A DNA stretch of 64,000 nucleotides from Ridgeia piscesae (Eukaryota; Annelida; Polychaeta; Sabellida; Siboglinidae), in assembly GCA_025642075.2 (NCBI GenBank), contig JAODUO010001583.1:1-64000 (forward strand), in the 5' to 3' direction. The notes beneath the pieces are model-generated. The model saw only the letters and a list, made by a program, of their open reading frames with translations. It did no database searches and had not been told where the DNA came from. Numbering within the stretch: the stretch's first letter is position 1; each line of letters begins with the position of its first letter. Positions 46,106-57,871 of this stretch are shown here, piece by piece. The position numbers and the translations under genes are program-made.

Positions 46106-46893
46106 AATGACTGTTATATTGTGATAACTTTAATGACAGCATAAATGACAACAGTATTGAAAGTGCTTGGGTATATATAAACTGTGGTAGATGTTGCATG
46201 AGGCCGGAACAAGGAATTCCCTATCTCATGGCATTTACCACAGGGAACATAGATACAAACAGTATGCAGGTGATTGTGAACACAATAAGATAACACAACA
46301 GTATTGACAACAGTAAATAAGAGTGGTAATTAAATAAGAGTGCTTGTGTAAAACTGTATATAAAAGTATATATAAATATACGTCTCCATTTGTTGATCAA
46401 ATAATTTTTTTGTTGCATACCATCTCCTATTTCTTTACCAAAACTTAAATATAAATCGACTTGAATTGAAATAGAATTGACACTTGGTGACCCTTTTATA
46501 AGACTCCTGGCTCTAAATTGATGTTGTTGCATACCATGTCCTGTGCATAAATTGACACTTGTTGACCCTTTAGAAATAAAACAAATAAATATCTACATTT
46601 GTCAAGCTAGTTAAGAGGTAATGATAGGGTTCTCCCAAAAATGTGTAGAATTTTTTTAGACGAAACCTAGCAGTCATTACAAATTTATTTGGGACAGAAA
46701 ATATCCTGAGGGGGTGAAGGTTCAAGGCAAAAGAGTAGTCTAATATTTATTATTTATTTTATTAACTTTTATGCAATCCATTCATATCAAAAAAGCACCA
46801 TGAGTTAGCTTGATCCTTCTGGGAGGATGTGGGTGGCCCTTAAAATGGCCGTTTTATTTCTTTTCAACAGCACAACAGGTCTCTCATCTCCTC
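46106..46893. other. AT-rich spacer
   Basis: Contains a diverged tandem pair with GTTGTTGCATACCATSTCCT and GACACTTGKTGACCCTTT at about 46413-46495 and 46520-46575. No gene supported. Confidence 0.45.
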
Positions 46894-48169
46894 TCAGATC
46901 ATCCTCTCCTGCCAGGCAAAAGCACCTGCATCATAGTTGTTATACGCCTTCAGTGTGTCCCTCTGGTCCTTGGCAGCTAGGGTGTCACGGTTGCCGCCCA
47001 TGTGGCGAGTCATGTCTGGGAGGTCTCTGCCATCTCTCCACTCACCGGGGGTGACATTGTGGACCTCGTCCTCTCTGTCCATGACCTCATTCTGGACTCC
47101 AGGGTACCGTGTGCGCATGAGATTGTGCAGGCAGATGCAGACCACCACAATCTGCTGTGCATGCTCTGGCCACTGGGGAAGACACGTCAGGAGGCACTGG
47201 AATCTGTTCACAAACTCCCCGAAGGCATTTCCACCACACGTCTGGCCCGGGAGCAGCGATAGTTGTATACCCTCTGAACGTGGTCCATGTTACGTCGGCA
47301 GTACGGCTTCATCATCCATTGGCGTAGTGCAAATGCGTCGTCCCCGATCACAAAGTATGGCATGGGCTGGTCATCTCCAGGGAGGGGTTCCGGTTGCGGA
47401 ATGTTCAATGTACCATTCAAGATCTTCTGCTTGAGCTGAGAGCTGTTAAAGATCTGAGCATGCACCATTAGCACCAACTTCAACCCACATGAATTTGTAG
47501 GCAGGATCCACCAGGGCCATGATGATGATGATGGAGAAAAATCCATTGTAGTTGTAGTAGGTTGAGCCGGATTTGGGTGGCTTCTTAATCCGGACATGTT
47601 TCCTATAAAGGCCCCATGAGCATGGCAAAAGTTCCAGCGGGTGGCAAAGTTGCCGGCTACCTCCTTCCATTCTTCCTCTGTTTTGGGGCAGTTGATCACC
47701 TCGTCCCTGTATTCTTCAACTATGGCACCGCAGACCTCACGGACGATAAGGCCGATGTTGTTGCTGGACACCCGGAAACCCTGCATCAGAGTCTTAAAGT
47801 TGATGCCTGTAGCGAGATATTTGAGGGTGATGGCCAGCTTCAACCCTGGCGTGAAGGCCCGCCTCAAGTTGTCAATCTTGCCTCCAGCTCATGGAACATG
47901 GCAGGTTCCATCCTCAGCATGTTCTTGAATTCCCTGGGGTCTTCATTCTCAAGCTCGACCATGAGACTCTCACACCAGCCGAACTGCTCCCGGCGTCTGA
48001 GCCAAGGTCGGACTACGTCGAACTCTTCTTCTGCTCTCCTCCTCCTCCTCCTCGCGTTGTGGGCGACTGCCATGTCATGCCGGCCAGCCAGGTAGAGTGC
48101 AGCAAGACCCAGTACCTTCACTTCTCTCCGCACTGCAGACGCCTCGAGTTGTTGTAATACCTGATTCAT
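46894..48169 (-). pseudogene. HARBI1-type (PIF/Harbinger) transposase, broken
   Basis: Read on the minus strand from ATG at 48169: an Arg-rich N-terminus with EFDVVRPWLRRREQFG and the helix-turn-helix region DPREFKNMLRM. A frameshift near 47866 follows, then LKLAITLKYLATGINFKTL and an AGNFATRWNFCHA block. Next come the DDE domain pieces SGSTYYNYNGFFSI, MALVDPAYKFMWVEVGANG, the GDDAFALRQWMMKPY segment and CSRARRVVE. The last piece is QCLLTCLPQWPEHAQQIVVV and CICLHNLMRTRYP. At least four lesions are present: frameshifts near 47866, 47605, 47455 and 47232. The first catalytic Asp (GAIDGKH in the family) is replaced by LYRKH around a one-base loss. The second Asp lies at a junction where about 8 bases are gone. 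The third acidic position (ENAFG) is disrupted by a one-base loss. The gene is intronless and dead. Confidence 0.85.
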
Positions 48170-48289
48170 GTTGCTGTTGCTGTTGAGAGATGTTGCTGTT
48201 GTTGTTGGTCTTCAGAGATGGTGATAGGTTATAAGCCAGGAAACATATGAATTGCACTGACAGAAGCTCACCTATTTATAGGAAGTTTG

Positions 48290-49440
48290 TGGACTTTACC
48301 GGCATTCGGAAAGACTTCACCGGCATTCGGAAAGTGTTCGGAAAGCGTTCGGAAAGGGTTCATCATGTTCTATGTCCATTCGGGGTGTTCGGAAAGCTTA
48401 CGGAACATACTGTGCATTCTGGAAGTGTACGAGCAGTTCGTAAAATGTTCTGAAAGAATACATGAAGGTTTCTGGCTAATCGTTATACATTCGGCGGCAT
48501 AAATGAAAACAATTATCCGGAAAACGTTCTGGAAGCATTCGTCATGTTTTAGGTCCATTCGGGGTGTTCATAAAGCATATGGAACCCAGCACCTCCAAAT
48601 TATCATTCCGAATGCACCAAGATATCGACGTATGCTTCCCGGACGTTTTCCGTACATGCCGTATGCTCCTAGAATGCTTCCCGAATATTTCCCGAATACA
48701 TATGGACGCCACATTCGGATGGTCGATGACAATTATTTTGAACATGCACAACACATTTTTGGACCTACCGAATGCTGTTTCATCTGCATCCGTACGGAGC
48801 CGAACAGACAGTATGATCCTAGAACACACCGAATGCGTCCCGAATATGATCCGTTCGCTCCCCGAACACCCAAATTCCTATTCGGAAAACAAACGGAATG
48901 GCATTCGGGCCAGTGTGACCGGGCCATAATAAAAGTGTTCAATTTGGCTCAGAATAACCCGAATGAAGAGGGGTGTATTTTTTGGGTGAATGCTTTCCGT
49001 ATACACCTAGCATCCTCCTGGAATCCTTTCCGAATGCAGCTCGAACGGCTCATTTGGTTTTAACATCACACCGTATTCTTCTCGAGCACTCTCTGAACAC
49101 TTTCCGAAACCTTTCTGAATAGTTCGAATGGTTCGCGAATAGCCAGTTTCCTTTCGTTCGTATTAAGAATAGAGGGAGAATGTCAAACGATGCTCGGAAT
49201 TTGAAAAGAGAACATGCCACGACGGAATGCTACAGCCAAGAAGGGAAAGCAGAAAGTATCCACTCCGGAGGTGGAGGATGAGAGCGAGGAGGGGGCAGAA
49301 CGAATGCTCCCAGTAGGCATAGAAGGCTTTCATAACCCTTTCCGGACAGACCGCTCCTTCCTTGAATACAGCTCGAACGCTTCCAGAAAAGGGCATTCGT
49401 TGCATTCGGGAACACCGGAAAAATTATTTGGAACAAACCA
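48290..49440. repeat. Field of decayed ~10.4-bp repeats (ATTCGGAAAG) in opposing orientations
   Basis: From 48304 the motif RTTCGGAAA recurs at 48304, 48325, 48336, 48347, 48358, 48367, 48378, 48387, 48397, 48416, 48427, 48436, 48447, 48468 and 48489 with erosion. The spacings are near 10-11 bp or twice that. From about 48600 the opposite orientation dominates: GAATGC or GTATGC after TTCC, at 48610, 48630, 48641, 48652, 48661, 48672, 48683 and 48694. This continues with CTTTCCGAAT-type motifs to about 49150 and scattered sites to 49440. It begins just upstream of the HARBI1 start. A small frame beginning MPRRNATAKKGKQKV (49214) lies inside and may be a decayed basic N-terminus. Confidence 0.65.
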
Positions 49441-49549
49441 TATTTTCAACCACATGCAAAGATGGCATTCTTTCTGAGGCTTGTTTCATGTGGAAAGGGA
49501 GTGTCATGTAGAAGTGGGTTGAGTGACAGATACATACATCAGCACCACC

Positions 49550-50092
49550 GTTTCGTCTGTCACATACTGGAGTATGCCTCCACCGCATGGGACCCATACA
49601 TCCAACGTAACATCGACAAGTTCAATGCAAACCAAAAAAGATCTGCTCGGTTCATTGTCAAGTTGCCAACCAATACCAGAAACATCAAATTTTCCCTAAT
49701 AATCAACTGACTCCACTGGCCTTGTCTACAGCTATGCAGAAATGTAGCAAGGCTAAGCATGCTCCACACGATTCTCAGACGCCAAACAGTAGCCGACTGC
49801 TCCAACATTCTTCCATCTGGAGTCAGACAATATTTGCATTTTCCATAGGCGACCATTTCCTTCATTTCCTACTAATCTTGGGGAGCTCTGTTATTGACAA
49901 TTTCACAGCATATTTACCCTCCATAGACAGAAGTTCGGTGACAAATTCGTGAACTTCTCATACCTCAGGCTACCACAAACCTCTTTCAAACCTTACACCC
50001 CTCCATTTCTGCTTGAACCACCCATGGATTTCCCCTGATTACATCACCAAGACAAATGACAACTGTATTAATACGCAGAAATGTACCGACTG
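49550..50092 (+). mobile_element. LINE fragment, reverse transcriptase end and 3' UTR
   Basis: Frame FVCHILEYASTAWDPYIQRN (about 49554-49613), then NANQKRSARFIVKLPTNTRN, is the C-terminal non-LTR reverse transcriptase motif. After a frameshift near 49690, a second frame reads ARLSMLHTILRRQTVADCSN and ends in GVRQYLHFP and a stop. The following 3' sequence (49817-50092) is repeated at 52384-52641. Truncated on both sides. Confidence 0.8.
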
Positions 50093-50725
50093 ATAGCTAT
50101 CATTATTTTACAGCTCTGATGCCACGTTGCACAAAATCATCATTTCTACTCACTCCACACTACATATGTGCTCACAAAAATTCAGACAACCTGCATTATG
50201 CTGATTTTATAGGGTACTCTTTGGTCGCGTGGGTAAGGGCGGACGAGCACCTTATTGTGGTCTTACATCAAATAGATTAGCCGAAAACGTCAAAAGTTTG
50301 TAATACATCAAGAATGACATAATTATAGCTAGATTAACTGTCTAGGGAAATTGACACCATCTCGATAATAATTATAATATGCGTCATCAAACGTTGCACC
50401 CCTCCAAGATAAACAGCACCGTGTGTGGGTTGAAACACGTTTATTCAGAAACTGATAACATATAAGACGTTCGCCTGAAACAAATGGCATTGTACACAAC
50501 AAACAGTCCACCACAGTCTCTTACCGATCTAACAGTAACATATAGAGAATATTGAAGATATATTTTCTGACAATTCTTTTACAAAATGTTGTGAATTTCC
50601 CCATTAAAAAAATCATATTTATAAGCCGCATTTTGTCGGACACACAAAGTGCAAAATTTCACGAATTTCTATATAACGTAATGCTCACAAACTGCTCAAT
50701 TGTATGATGCAATTATGAACTGTGC

Positions 50726-50766
<41 letters not shown>

Positions 50767-52383
50767 TATTATATATATATATATACGTCCCCAGGAGGGC
50801 TCAAAATCACAGGCCAGTTTCTCGTAAATTTTCGCAACATTGAAAGGCCAGGCAGCGTCTTTCGATGGTAATTTAAATTAAATTGTATGTAGAGCGCTGA
50901 AATGTGGGACATGTGATGTATTCAGGAATATACACGTTATATGACGGAAGCGTATTCGTGATACACAGTAGAACGTATCTCTTGCGTCAAACAAATGATC
51001 ACCGCACCCCTCTTGCAATAAGCCGCACTTTACATGGGCGCAGCCCATTAGATTAGACAGAGACACCTCAATAACCACCACACGTCATTTATTTTGTCAC
51101 AACTTATTTCACTGGTGTGCATACACTATTGAAAACATCAGATACTGTTGGTATAATAGTTAATTTCAGAACAAAAATGTTGGACAGTGACATCATAGAC
51201 GCGTGGCAAATGTTGAATAGACAGTTGCGGCACTCTCTGCCGCAACTTGATCGCTGTGAACGCATCCAATATAGTTATAATTGTGTTACTAAAACATATC
51301 CAGATTGTTTTAAGTGCATTAAAAAGCATATAAAATTTTGACAATTCGGATAGAACATGCAAAATATCAGTGATTGATATAGTGTCTTATCAGAATATAG
51401 ATCACTTTTGTATATGATTAGTTTAAGCTGATATGCCGTAGGCAAATATTTGTATAATTCGGTTATATTACACCTGAAAAGTGGACGACTGTCGACAGGG
51501 ATGGTATGTTAGTTCTTGTAGACAATTTCACCATACTGACACTGATGTTAGGTGACCAATTTTAGTTTGTATGTGAATCACTGAACCTACTCGGATTACG
51601 GCAGTCTGTGCATACTTGGAGAAAACCCGCTGATTTCTTATTCTCAGTCACATCTGGGGTATATTTAAATATATTTTCAATTGTGTTCGGTGTTTTAGTT
51701 AGGGTACATGTGTCGCTATAATAAGCCGGTGATAGATAGTTCATTTTTAGACGCGCGCGGATAATCCGCTTCTTACGGCGAGCAACAATTGACTAAAATA
51801 GAAGCTGTGTTTAGGGGGTGGGGTGTAATCAAATGTTCTTTGATCGCCCCTTGATACTTATTGTGTGTTCTAAATATGACACAAGCAAGAGACACATAAT
51901 TCGGATAAGCAAATGGGAAGAAAACGCATGTTCATTTTAATATTTGGTGTTAAGAGCACGCATTTGTAGACGTCGCGTACAAAGTATAAGTAATGTAATG
52001 GCAGCTAAACTTATCGTACTGGAAATATGTCGTTAATTTGGCGCATTTTTTTAATACGAAACAAAATATTCATGCTCTTGAACAAGGACATTTGAATCAC
52101 AAACTCATGCTGTCTTCATTATAGTATATTATGCATAGAGCGTGTGTGAAATGCATCGTGTAACTTCCACACAACCAATATTGTCAATGTATTTTCCTTG
52201 CACATCACACGGTAACTAACTTACTAATAATTTTTAGTAACTCTTAGATGCAGCATTATCAGTAAATAATGACTCCATTGTATTCCAGTCAATAGGAACT
52301 TCAAATGCAGCAAAAACAACCTCACTCGTCGTTCAAACCACGTTTTCGTGCCTCTTATGTCAAAACGGACGTTTTTCAATTAG
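50093..52383. other. AT-rich stretch with a (TA)n tract
   Basis: A (TA)n tract with short interruptions spans 50732-50786. Nothing else is supported in 2.3 kb. Confidence 0.45.
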
Positions 52384-53193
52384 GAGTCAGACCACATTTG
52401 TATGTTCCATAGGCGACCATTATAACGTTTCCTTCATTTCCCGCTAATCTTGGGGAGCTCTGTTATTGACAATTTCACAGCATATTTACCCTCCATTGAC
52501 AGAAGTTCTTTGAAAAATTCGTGAACTTCTCATACCTCAGGCTCCCACAAACCTCTTTCAAACCTTACACCCCTTCATTTCTGCTTGAACCACCCAAGCA
52601 AAATAACAACTGTGTTAATACGCAGAAATGCACCGACAGACAGCTGTTTATTTTCAACTTTTGTATTGCATGTTTTAAATGTGTTTTTTTCTATTTGGAA
52701 TTCAAAGTTTGGCTTTATGATATAATAAAATATATAATTTTAATCTTCCTATATACTTAATCTTTGTCGGCATTCAGAAAGGCACTAAACACGCACGTTT
52801 TCAAAGCATACTGCTGACATTTTAAGTATTCAATCACATTTTAGAAAATGTTACAAATATGTCATCTTATCTTATTTTCACACATATGTACTGACCTTTA
52901 TATATGCCATCGCTTAGTACGTGCTTTTGCATGTAAATAAAGTACTAATTAGTTTTATTTATTTATTTATTTTACTCATCATCGTTAATTGTATATAATA
53001 TTTAATTAACAGTTTTAATATGAATAACTTAATGTTTCTAAGTTTGTTTTATCTGAAAGTTAATTTTACAGTTGTATTTATTAATATTAGTTTTAATACG
53101 TAATAAATAGCTTTTTATTTTATTGTACAGCGCTTTGAGCATATTTGGATATTGCGCTTTATAAATAATACATATTATTATTATTATTATTAA
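52384..53193 (+). mobile_element. LINE 3' end with ATT-repeat tail
   Basis: The first 260 bases repeat 49817-50092 in the same orientation, with about 33 bases (near 50024-50056) missing here. The sequence goes on to CAGCGCTTTGAGCATATTTG (53129-53148), GCGCTTTATAAATAATA and a run of ATT units ending at 53193. A short repeat tail is typical of CR1/L2-type LINEs, and the CGCTTTGAGCA block is shared with the SINE tails here, which suggests this is their partner family. Confidence 0.7.
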
Positions 53194-54135
53194 TCTATGT
53201 TTGTCATTGTCTTGGTTAAAATCAACTCCTACCTCATAGGCTCGTACCTAGTGTGCGGCAGAATAATCAATATGATGGTTGTGGCCGCCAAGTTGACGAT
53301 AATGTCAAATGGTCGATGTGACGTCACGTATGTTTAAAAATGGTTCCACAAGTAATAAATACGTTTTAGCCCAATAAACCAATGGTTCAACTAACACTGC
53401 CTTACCCTATTGCCAAGAACGCCAACATGTGGCTCTACCTGGCGGAGCATCTCCCGGTTAAAGAGTAGATTTTGCAAGTGGTCGAAAAGTTGCAAGTTTA
53501 CTAATTTGTACATTTTAGTGAATACTGCCTTATCACGCGTTGGTCAAAGTGTGTTTTATGTTGTAAGTAGCTAGGAACTACACGAGTGCACATAGGATGA
53601 TTCAGGTTTTTCGTTATGCTTTAAATATTAGGTTACTGCTGCGGGCGATAAACGAGTGTCAAACTCAAAAGTTCAAATACTGGTCTGCCTGTCTGGTATC
53701 TCGTGATTTCGGCAATCTTCCAGTTGACTGGTTTTAACACGTTTTCTCCACGTGTATGTGTCCAGAATGTCATTCGACATCTCTTCCGGTAAAAAGAATA
53801 ATTAATTAATGGTTTTCTTAAATTGTGCCGTCGAGTCGTACGTCGACGTAAACGGGAACCGGATGATTCGGGCCAAAAATCGTCCTGTCACATCAGCTTG
53901 TTTACGTCGCCTCGACAACATTCAGTTAATTTAAAACAAAATTTTAACAATAATATCCAACTTCTTATCGAAAGTGATGTAGAAAGACATTTCGGACACA
54001 TACACAACAAGAAAACATGGTAAACTGATGTGAAAAGGCCCTAATAAATAGTAATAATTTAGGCCAGTTAACTGGAATATTACCGTAATTTCTTGTACGC
54101 TTGCCAATTTCCAGAACAGTTGTAGCAATAGTTAA

Positions 54136-54182
<47 letters not shown>

Positions 54183-54712
54183 TGGAGGCTATTTCAATAC
54201 GAGCCCTGGAAATTAGCGTGATTCTGAACATTATTTCCCGAGGCTGAGCAGATCAGTAAAATGTGTAATGTGTTGCCTTAACCTTTGTTTTGAGAAACTC
54301 ATTCTGTGACCGTGTCCATCAAAGTTAGCATATCCTGAAAATGTGAGCTTCATTTAACAATTTTCCTAATTTTGGTGTAAGTGTAAGCTTTGTGACTTTT
54401 ATCAAATTTGTCGCCATCAGTGGCTGATAAAAGTGAATATTTAACAGAGAATCAACACATTTGGTACATGTTTAGAATAAATGAATTATGGGGAATCCAG
54501 ATAGATACATCTGCAGTTTAGGCCTGCCTTTAAAATCATAGCCATTTACTGTGACGTAATTTTACATTGTACATCTACTGTACGTTTACTACATAGTTGA
54601 GTTGCCACCCTATTATGTATGCATTATATGGAACCTACCAGCAGTTGCCTTCACTGAATGTTTTGGTAGATCGTTTATAAACAACAGAAATAGTATTAGT
54701 TCCAAAACGGAG
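53194..54712. other. AT-rich stretch, microsatellite only
   Basis: A compound (TA)n(TG)n microsatellite lies at 54137-54180. No gene supported. Confidence 0.5.
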
Positions 54713-56570
54713 CAGAGATGGAGTGAGTACAATACAAATGTACTCGAGTACGAGTATGATTACTTTACAATAGTACTTCAAAAAAAGTCCCGAGTACGAG
54801 TACAATTACTTTACAATATACTCGAGTACGAGTACGATTACTTTAGAATGTAATCATGATTACTTTAATGATTACTTTAATGAATATCCTGTTTCTAACA
54901 TAAAGACGACTTTCATGGAATCCCTATGTGTCATTCTTGTTCTGTTGTTATGTCACTAATGTTCTAACTGATTACTGCTATCTACTATCCAGGTGTTATT
55001 ATTATTAATAATTAGACGACTTTCTCAGGTATTGGATGAATCATTTAATGCTGGATTAATAATTTAATTTATGGTTTCTGAATCAAATACAAATAGGAGG
55101 CATTTAAGAATTTAAAATACACATGATCAAATACATTACAATAACAACACTTCAAAACTAGGGGGCATATTCAAAAGAGTATCCAATTCAAATATGTAGT
55201 ATATCAGATGGGTCTAAACATGGGGGCAAATACATTTATATTTGAAAGTATTTAAATATTTTTTAAGTATTTGTATTTAATGTTTAGGAATCAAACGTAT
55301 TTGTATTTAAATACTTTCCTAAAGTATTTGACCTTTTCAAATATTTTTTCAAATACATTGTCAGTATCAACATTTCTTTTTCACTGTCACATGTAAAGCC
55401 TGCCAAACTGATTACCTTAATGCACTGCAACTTCATCCAATAGTGCTAATTACTGCTGAAGACACTTAACAGCAGGCTTCCCCCATGGCCCTGCAGTGAC
55501 CACAACTTGTGTTTGGTCAGAGACAGAGGATGGATTAGCACCTGTTCTTTAGTCAGGCTTCAATTTGGCACCAGGTTATTCTGGTTTCCTGGCTGACTTT
55601 GAAGTTGAGTCTTCCTCACAACATAGTAGCAATGATTAAATGATAGCTTCTGAGGGCAACATAGGCATTGTACTATTATGGACCTCCTGGCTTAACATAC
55701 AAACAATATATTTTGGCCTTTACCTCTTTCAGTCAATTGTCACTGTGATTCAGTTAGCAATAACAATACTCCCTAGCACTGGTCTGCCTGTCATCATATG
55801 AGCAAAACACTAATTATGCCTATAGACTAGATATGTGTTGCTTTTCTTTTACCTATATAGTAATACAAAATGAAAAGTATTTGAAAAATATATGAAAAAG
55901 TATTTGAAATACTTTTCAATGTATTCGTATTTAAATACGTTTATATTTAAACAGTATTTATAATTGTATTTGTAATCCCTCAAGAATGTTTGTATTTAAA
56001 TACATTTCAATGTATTTGACCCCATGTCTGGATGGGACAAACACAGAATAGTTGTGGATTTAGACAGGTTTACAGTTTGCACTTAATTAAACATAATAGA
56101 CAGGGATTTAGCAGCTAACCACCCAGACCCAGTCAGGATTCTGGATATTGGAAATATGACCAGTCATTCACACCATACTGACAGAGCAAACAGTACAGGT
56201 GGGGCTGTGGCCTGGCTTCTAAAATTACAAAGCAAGATGTTAGGGGATGCTTATCTCCTGCAGTGCTTCCCAGAGAATGTCACAATATAACTTGTACTTT
56301 GGACTAAGCAGGAGGGTGAGGAGATGTTGCTTCTCTGGGAAGGTATTAATTAGGGAAATCTGACTGAATATTTATTTAACTGAAATGCTCTACAGTAATA
56401 GAAAATGAATACCTCGATTATTATTACATTTATTAGATTACTTCTAATATTGCCATTTTGGTAATGTACTCGAGTACGAGTACGATTACTTTCCTTCGTA
56501 CTCGAGTACGAGTACTCAAAAAGTACTCGTACTCGAGTACGAGTACACAAGTACGATTACTCCATCTCTG
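54713..56570. mobile_element. Non-autonomous hAT element, outer, with 8-bp target duplication
   Basis: The left end CAGAGATGGAGTGAGTAC and the right end (reverse complement CAGAGATGGAGTAATCGT) are terminal inverted repeats. The 8-bp duplication AAACGGAG flanks them exactly (54705-54712 and 56571-56578). Next to each end lie subterminal copies of TACTCGAGTACGAGTA followed by a GATTACTTT block: three on the left (54740-54845) and three or more on the right (56466-56545). The element has no transposase and is split by another hAT element at 55215-56030. It is inserted just upstream of a minus-strand LINE fragment. Confidence 0.92.
55215..56030. mobile_element. Non-autonomous hAT-like element nested inside the outer one
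   Basis: The left end ACATGGGGGCAAATACATT and the right end (reverse complement ACATGGGGTCAAATACATT) match. The flanks are GATGGGTC (55207-55214) and GATGGGAC (56031-56038), an 8-bp duplication with one mismatch. Both arms are rich in TATTTAAATAC and GTATTTGAA-type words. The 400-bp core (55400-55805) is related to 7555-7990. No transposase is present. Confidence 0.85.
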
Positions 56571-56599
56571 AAACGGAGTCTTTTAACAGTTCTCTAAGA

Positions 56600-57250
56600 T
56601 GAATTTTCATTTCTCAAAACTATCTAGTACCCTCTGACGTCTTCCTGCCAGGAAAGATTCTATCCATAGCAGTACTTTCCCTTTAATGCCATATTTTTGT
56701 AATTTATATATCAGACGCTTGTTAGGGACAGTGTCAAAAGATTTGGACAAATCTAGGTATATTATATCTGTATTAAGTCCACCATCCATAATGACAGTGT
56801 TGTCTTGTATTATTCACTACAATAGTTTACTACCTGGCTGGTAAGGGATACTGGTCTATAATTGTTGCAGTCGTTTCTTTGATCTTTTTTATGTACTGGG
56901 GTTACATTAGCATCTCTCCAATCTTGTGGTATCTGGCTGGTTTCGATTGATTCATCAAAAATGATAGATCATAGAAGATCAAAGTCTAGACAGTTTCGTA
57001 GAACATTTACATGTCTTAGATATGGTCCCTTGTCTGGTTTAAGATTATTAAGCTTGTTCCTTTCTTTTGTAGGTAAGAATTCTCGATTGTACAGTGCAAA
57101 ATCTACATTGGTGTCAACAGTTGATAGAGAGTGCTGTATGTCTGGCTCATCTGTAAGTACAGATATGAAAAATAATTTAAAATGTTTGCTTTATGGTTGT
57201 TGTCAGAAATTGGTTTACCAGCAAACTCTATATATCGCAAATTGTCGACG
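56600..57250 (-). mobile_element. LINE fragment, central reverse transcriptase
   Basis: On the minus strand: IPQDWRDANVTPVHKK, then NDCNNYRPVSLTSQV, then after a stop DIIYLDLSKSFDTVPNKRLI and KLQKYGIKGKVLLWIESFLA with GRRQRV. These are consecutive non-LTR reverse transcriptase motifs, including the first catalytic Asp in YLDLSKSFD. In-frame stops and shifts show the copy is dead. It is the same general CR1/L2/Jockey type as the other fragments. Confidence 0.85.
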
Positions 57251-57426
57251 ATGACAAATAATCTGGTGTAATTCCAGAATCTTTTATCATTATCTTATCT
57301 TTTTCTTCAATATGTAATTTTGATGAACAAGACAACCATTTCCAGCGGAACCTAATGTGGCGCCATGTACTGGAGGTTTCCGTAAAACTAATGCTTACGA
57401 GCAAAAACAAGTACATTTTGTGGTTA

Positions 57427-57871
57427 TTTCTATTGACTCATTTTATTGATTTTTATTGCGCGACAAATGTATAATTGTAGCATAAGTGTAGTAGGTGTAC
57501 GATGTGAAATTTTATTTGTGTAAGCGGCTGTTTTCAAAGTGTTTTAGTTCAGGGCAAAAACTACCTGGGGTAACAAGTTACAGAAAACATACCCCTAGAT
57601 ATATTACTATTAGTCACTATTGAGTTGCCGTGCAAACATGAATCAGAATAAATAAATACCCAACTTGCAAGTACCACAGCTCTTCTTCTTTTCATCACAC
57701 ACTAAACATTATATTTGATTTTGAGGTACTTTTGTAGTTTTTGCCCTGAACTAAAACACTTTGAAAACAGCCGCTTACACAAATACAATTTCACATCGTA
57801 CACCTACTACACTTATGCTACAATTATACATTTGTCGCGCAATAAAAATCAATAAAATGAGTCAATAGAAA
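57427..57871. mobile_element. Foldback element with ~140-bp near-identical arms
   Basis: The arm 57427-57571, starting TTTCTATTGACTCATTTTAT, is the reverse complement of 57735-57871 with very few differences (for example GAAATTTTATT against GAAATTGTATT). The 163-bp loop is unique. No direct target duplication was found. Just outside the right arm, GACAAGGGACCATATCTAAG is the reverse complement of sequence inside the LINE fragment at 57015-57036. Confidence 0.85.

Noticed and set aside
48503..49063. A 186-codon plus-strand frame through the short-motif field
   Set aside because: Its residues simply translate the recurring TTCCGAATG words; the opposite strand is open too for the same reason.
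57500..57860. Structural RNA gene formed by the long hairpin
   Set aside because: The arms are long and near-identical with no compensatory changes, which fits a recent foldback element better than a selected RNA.
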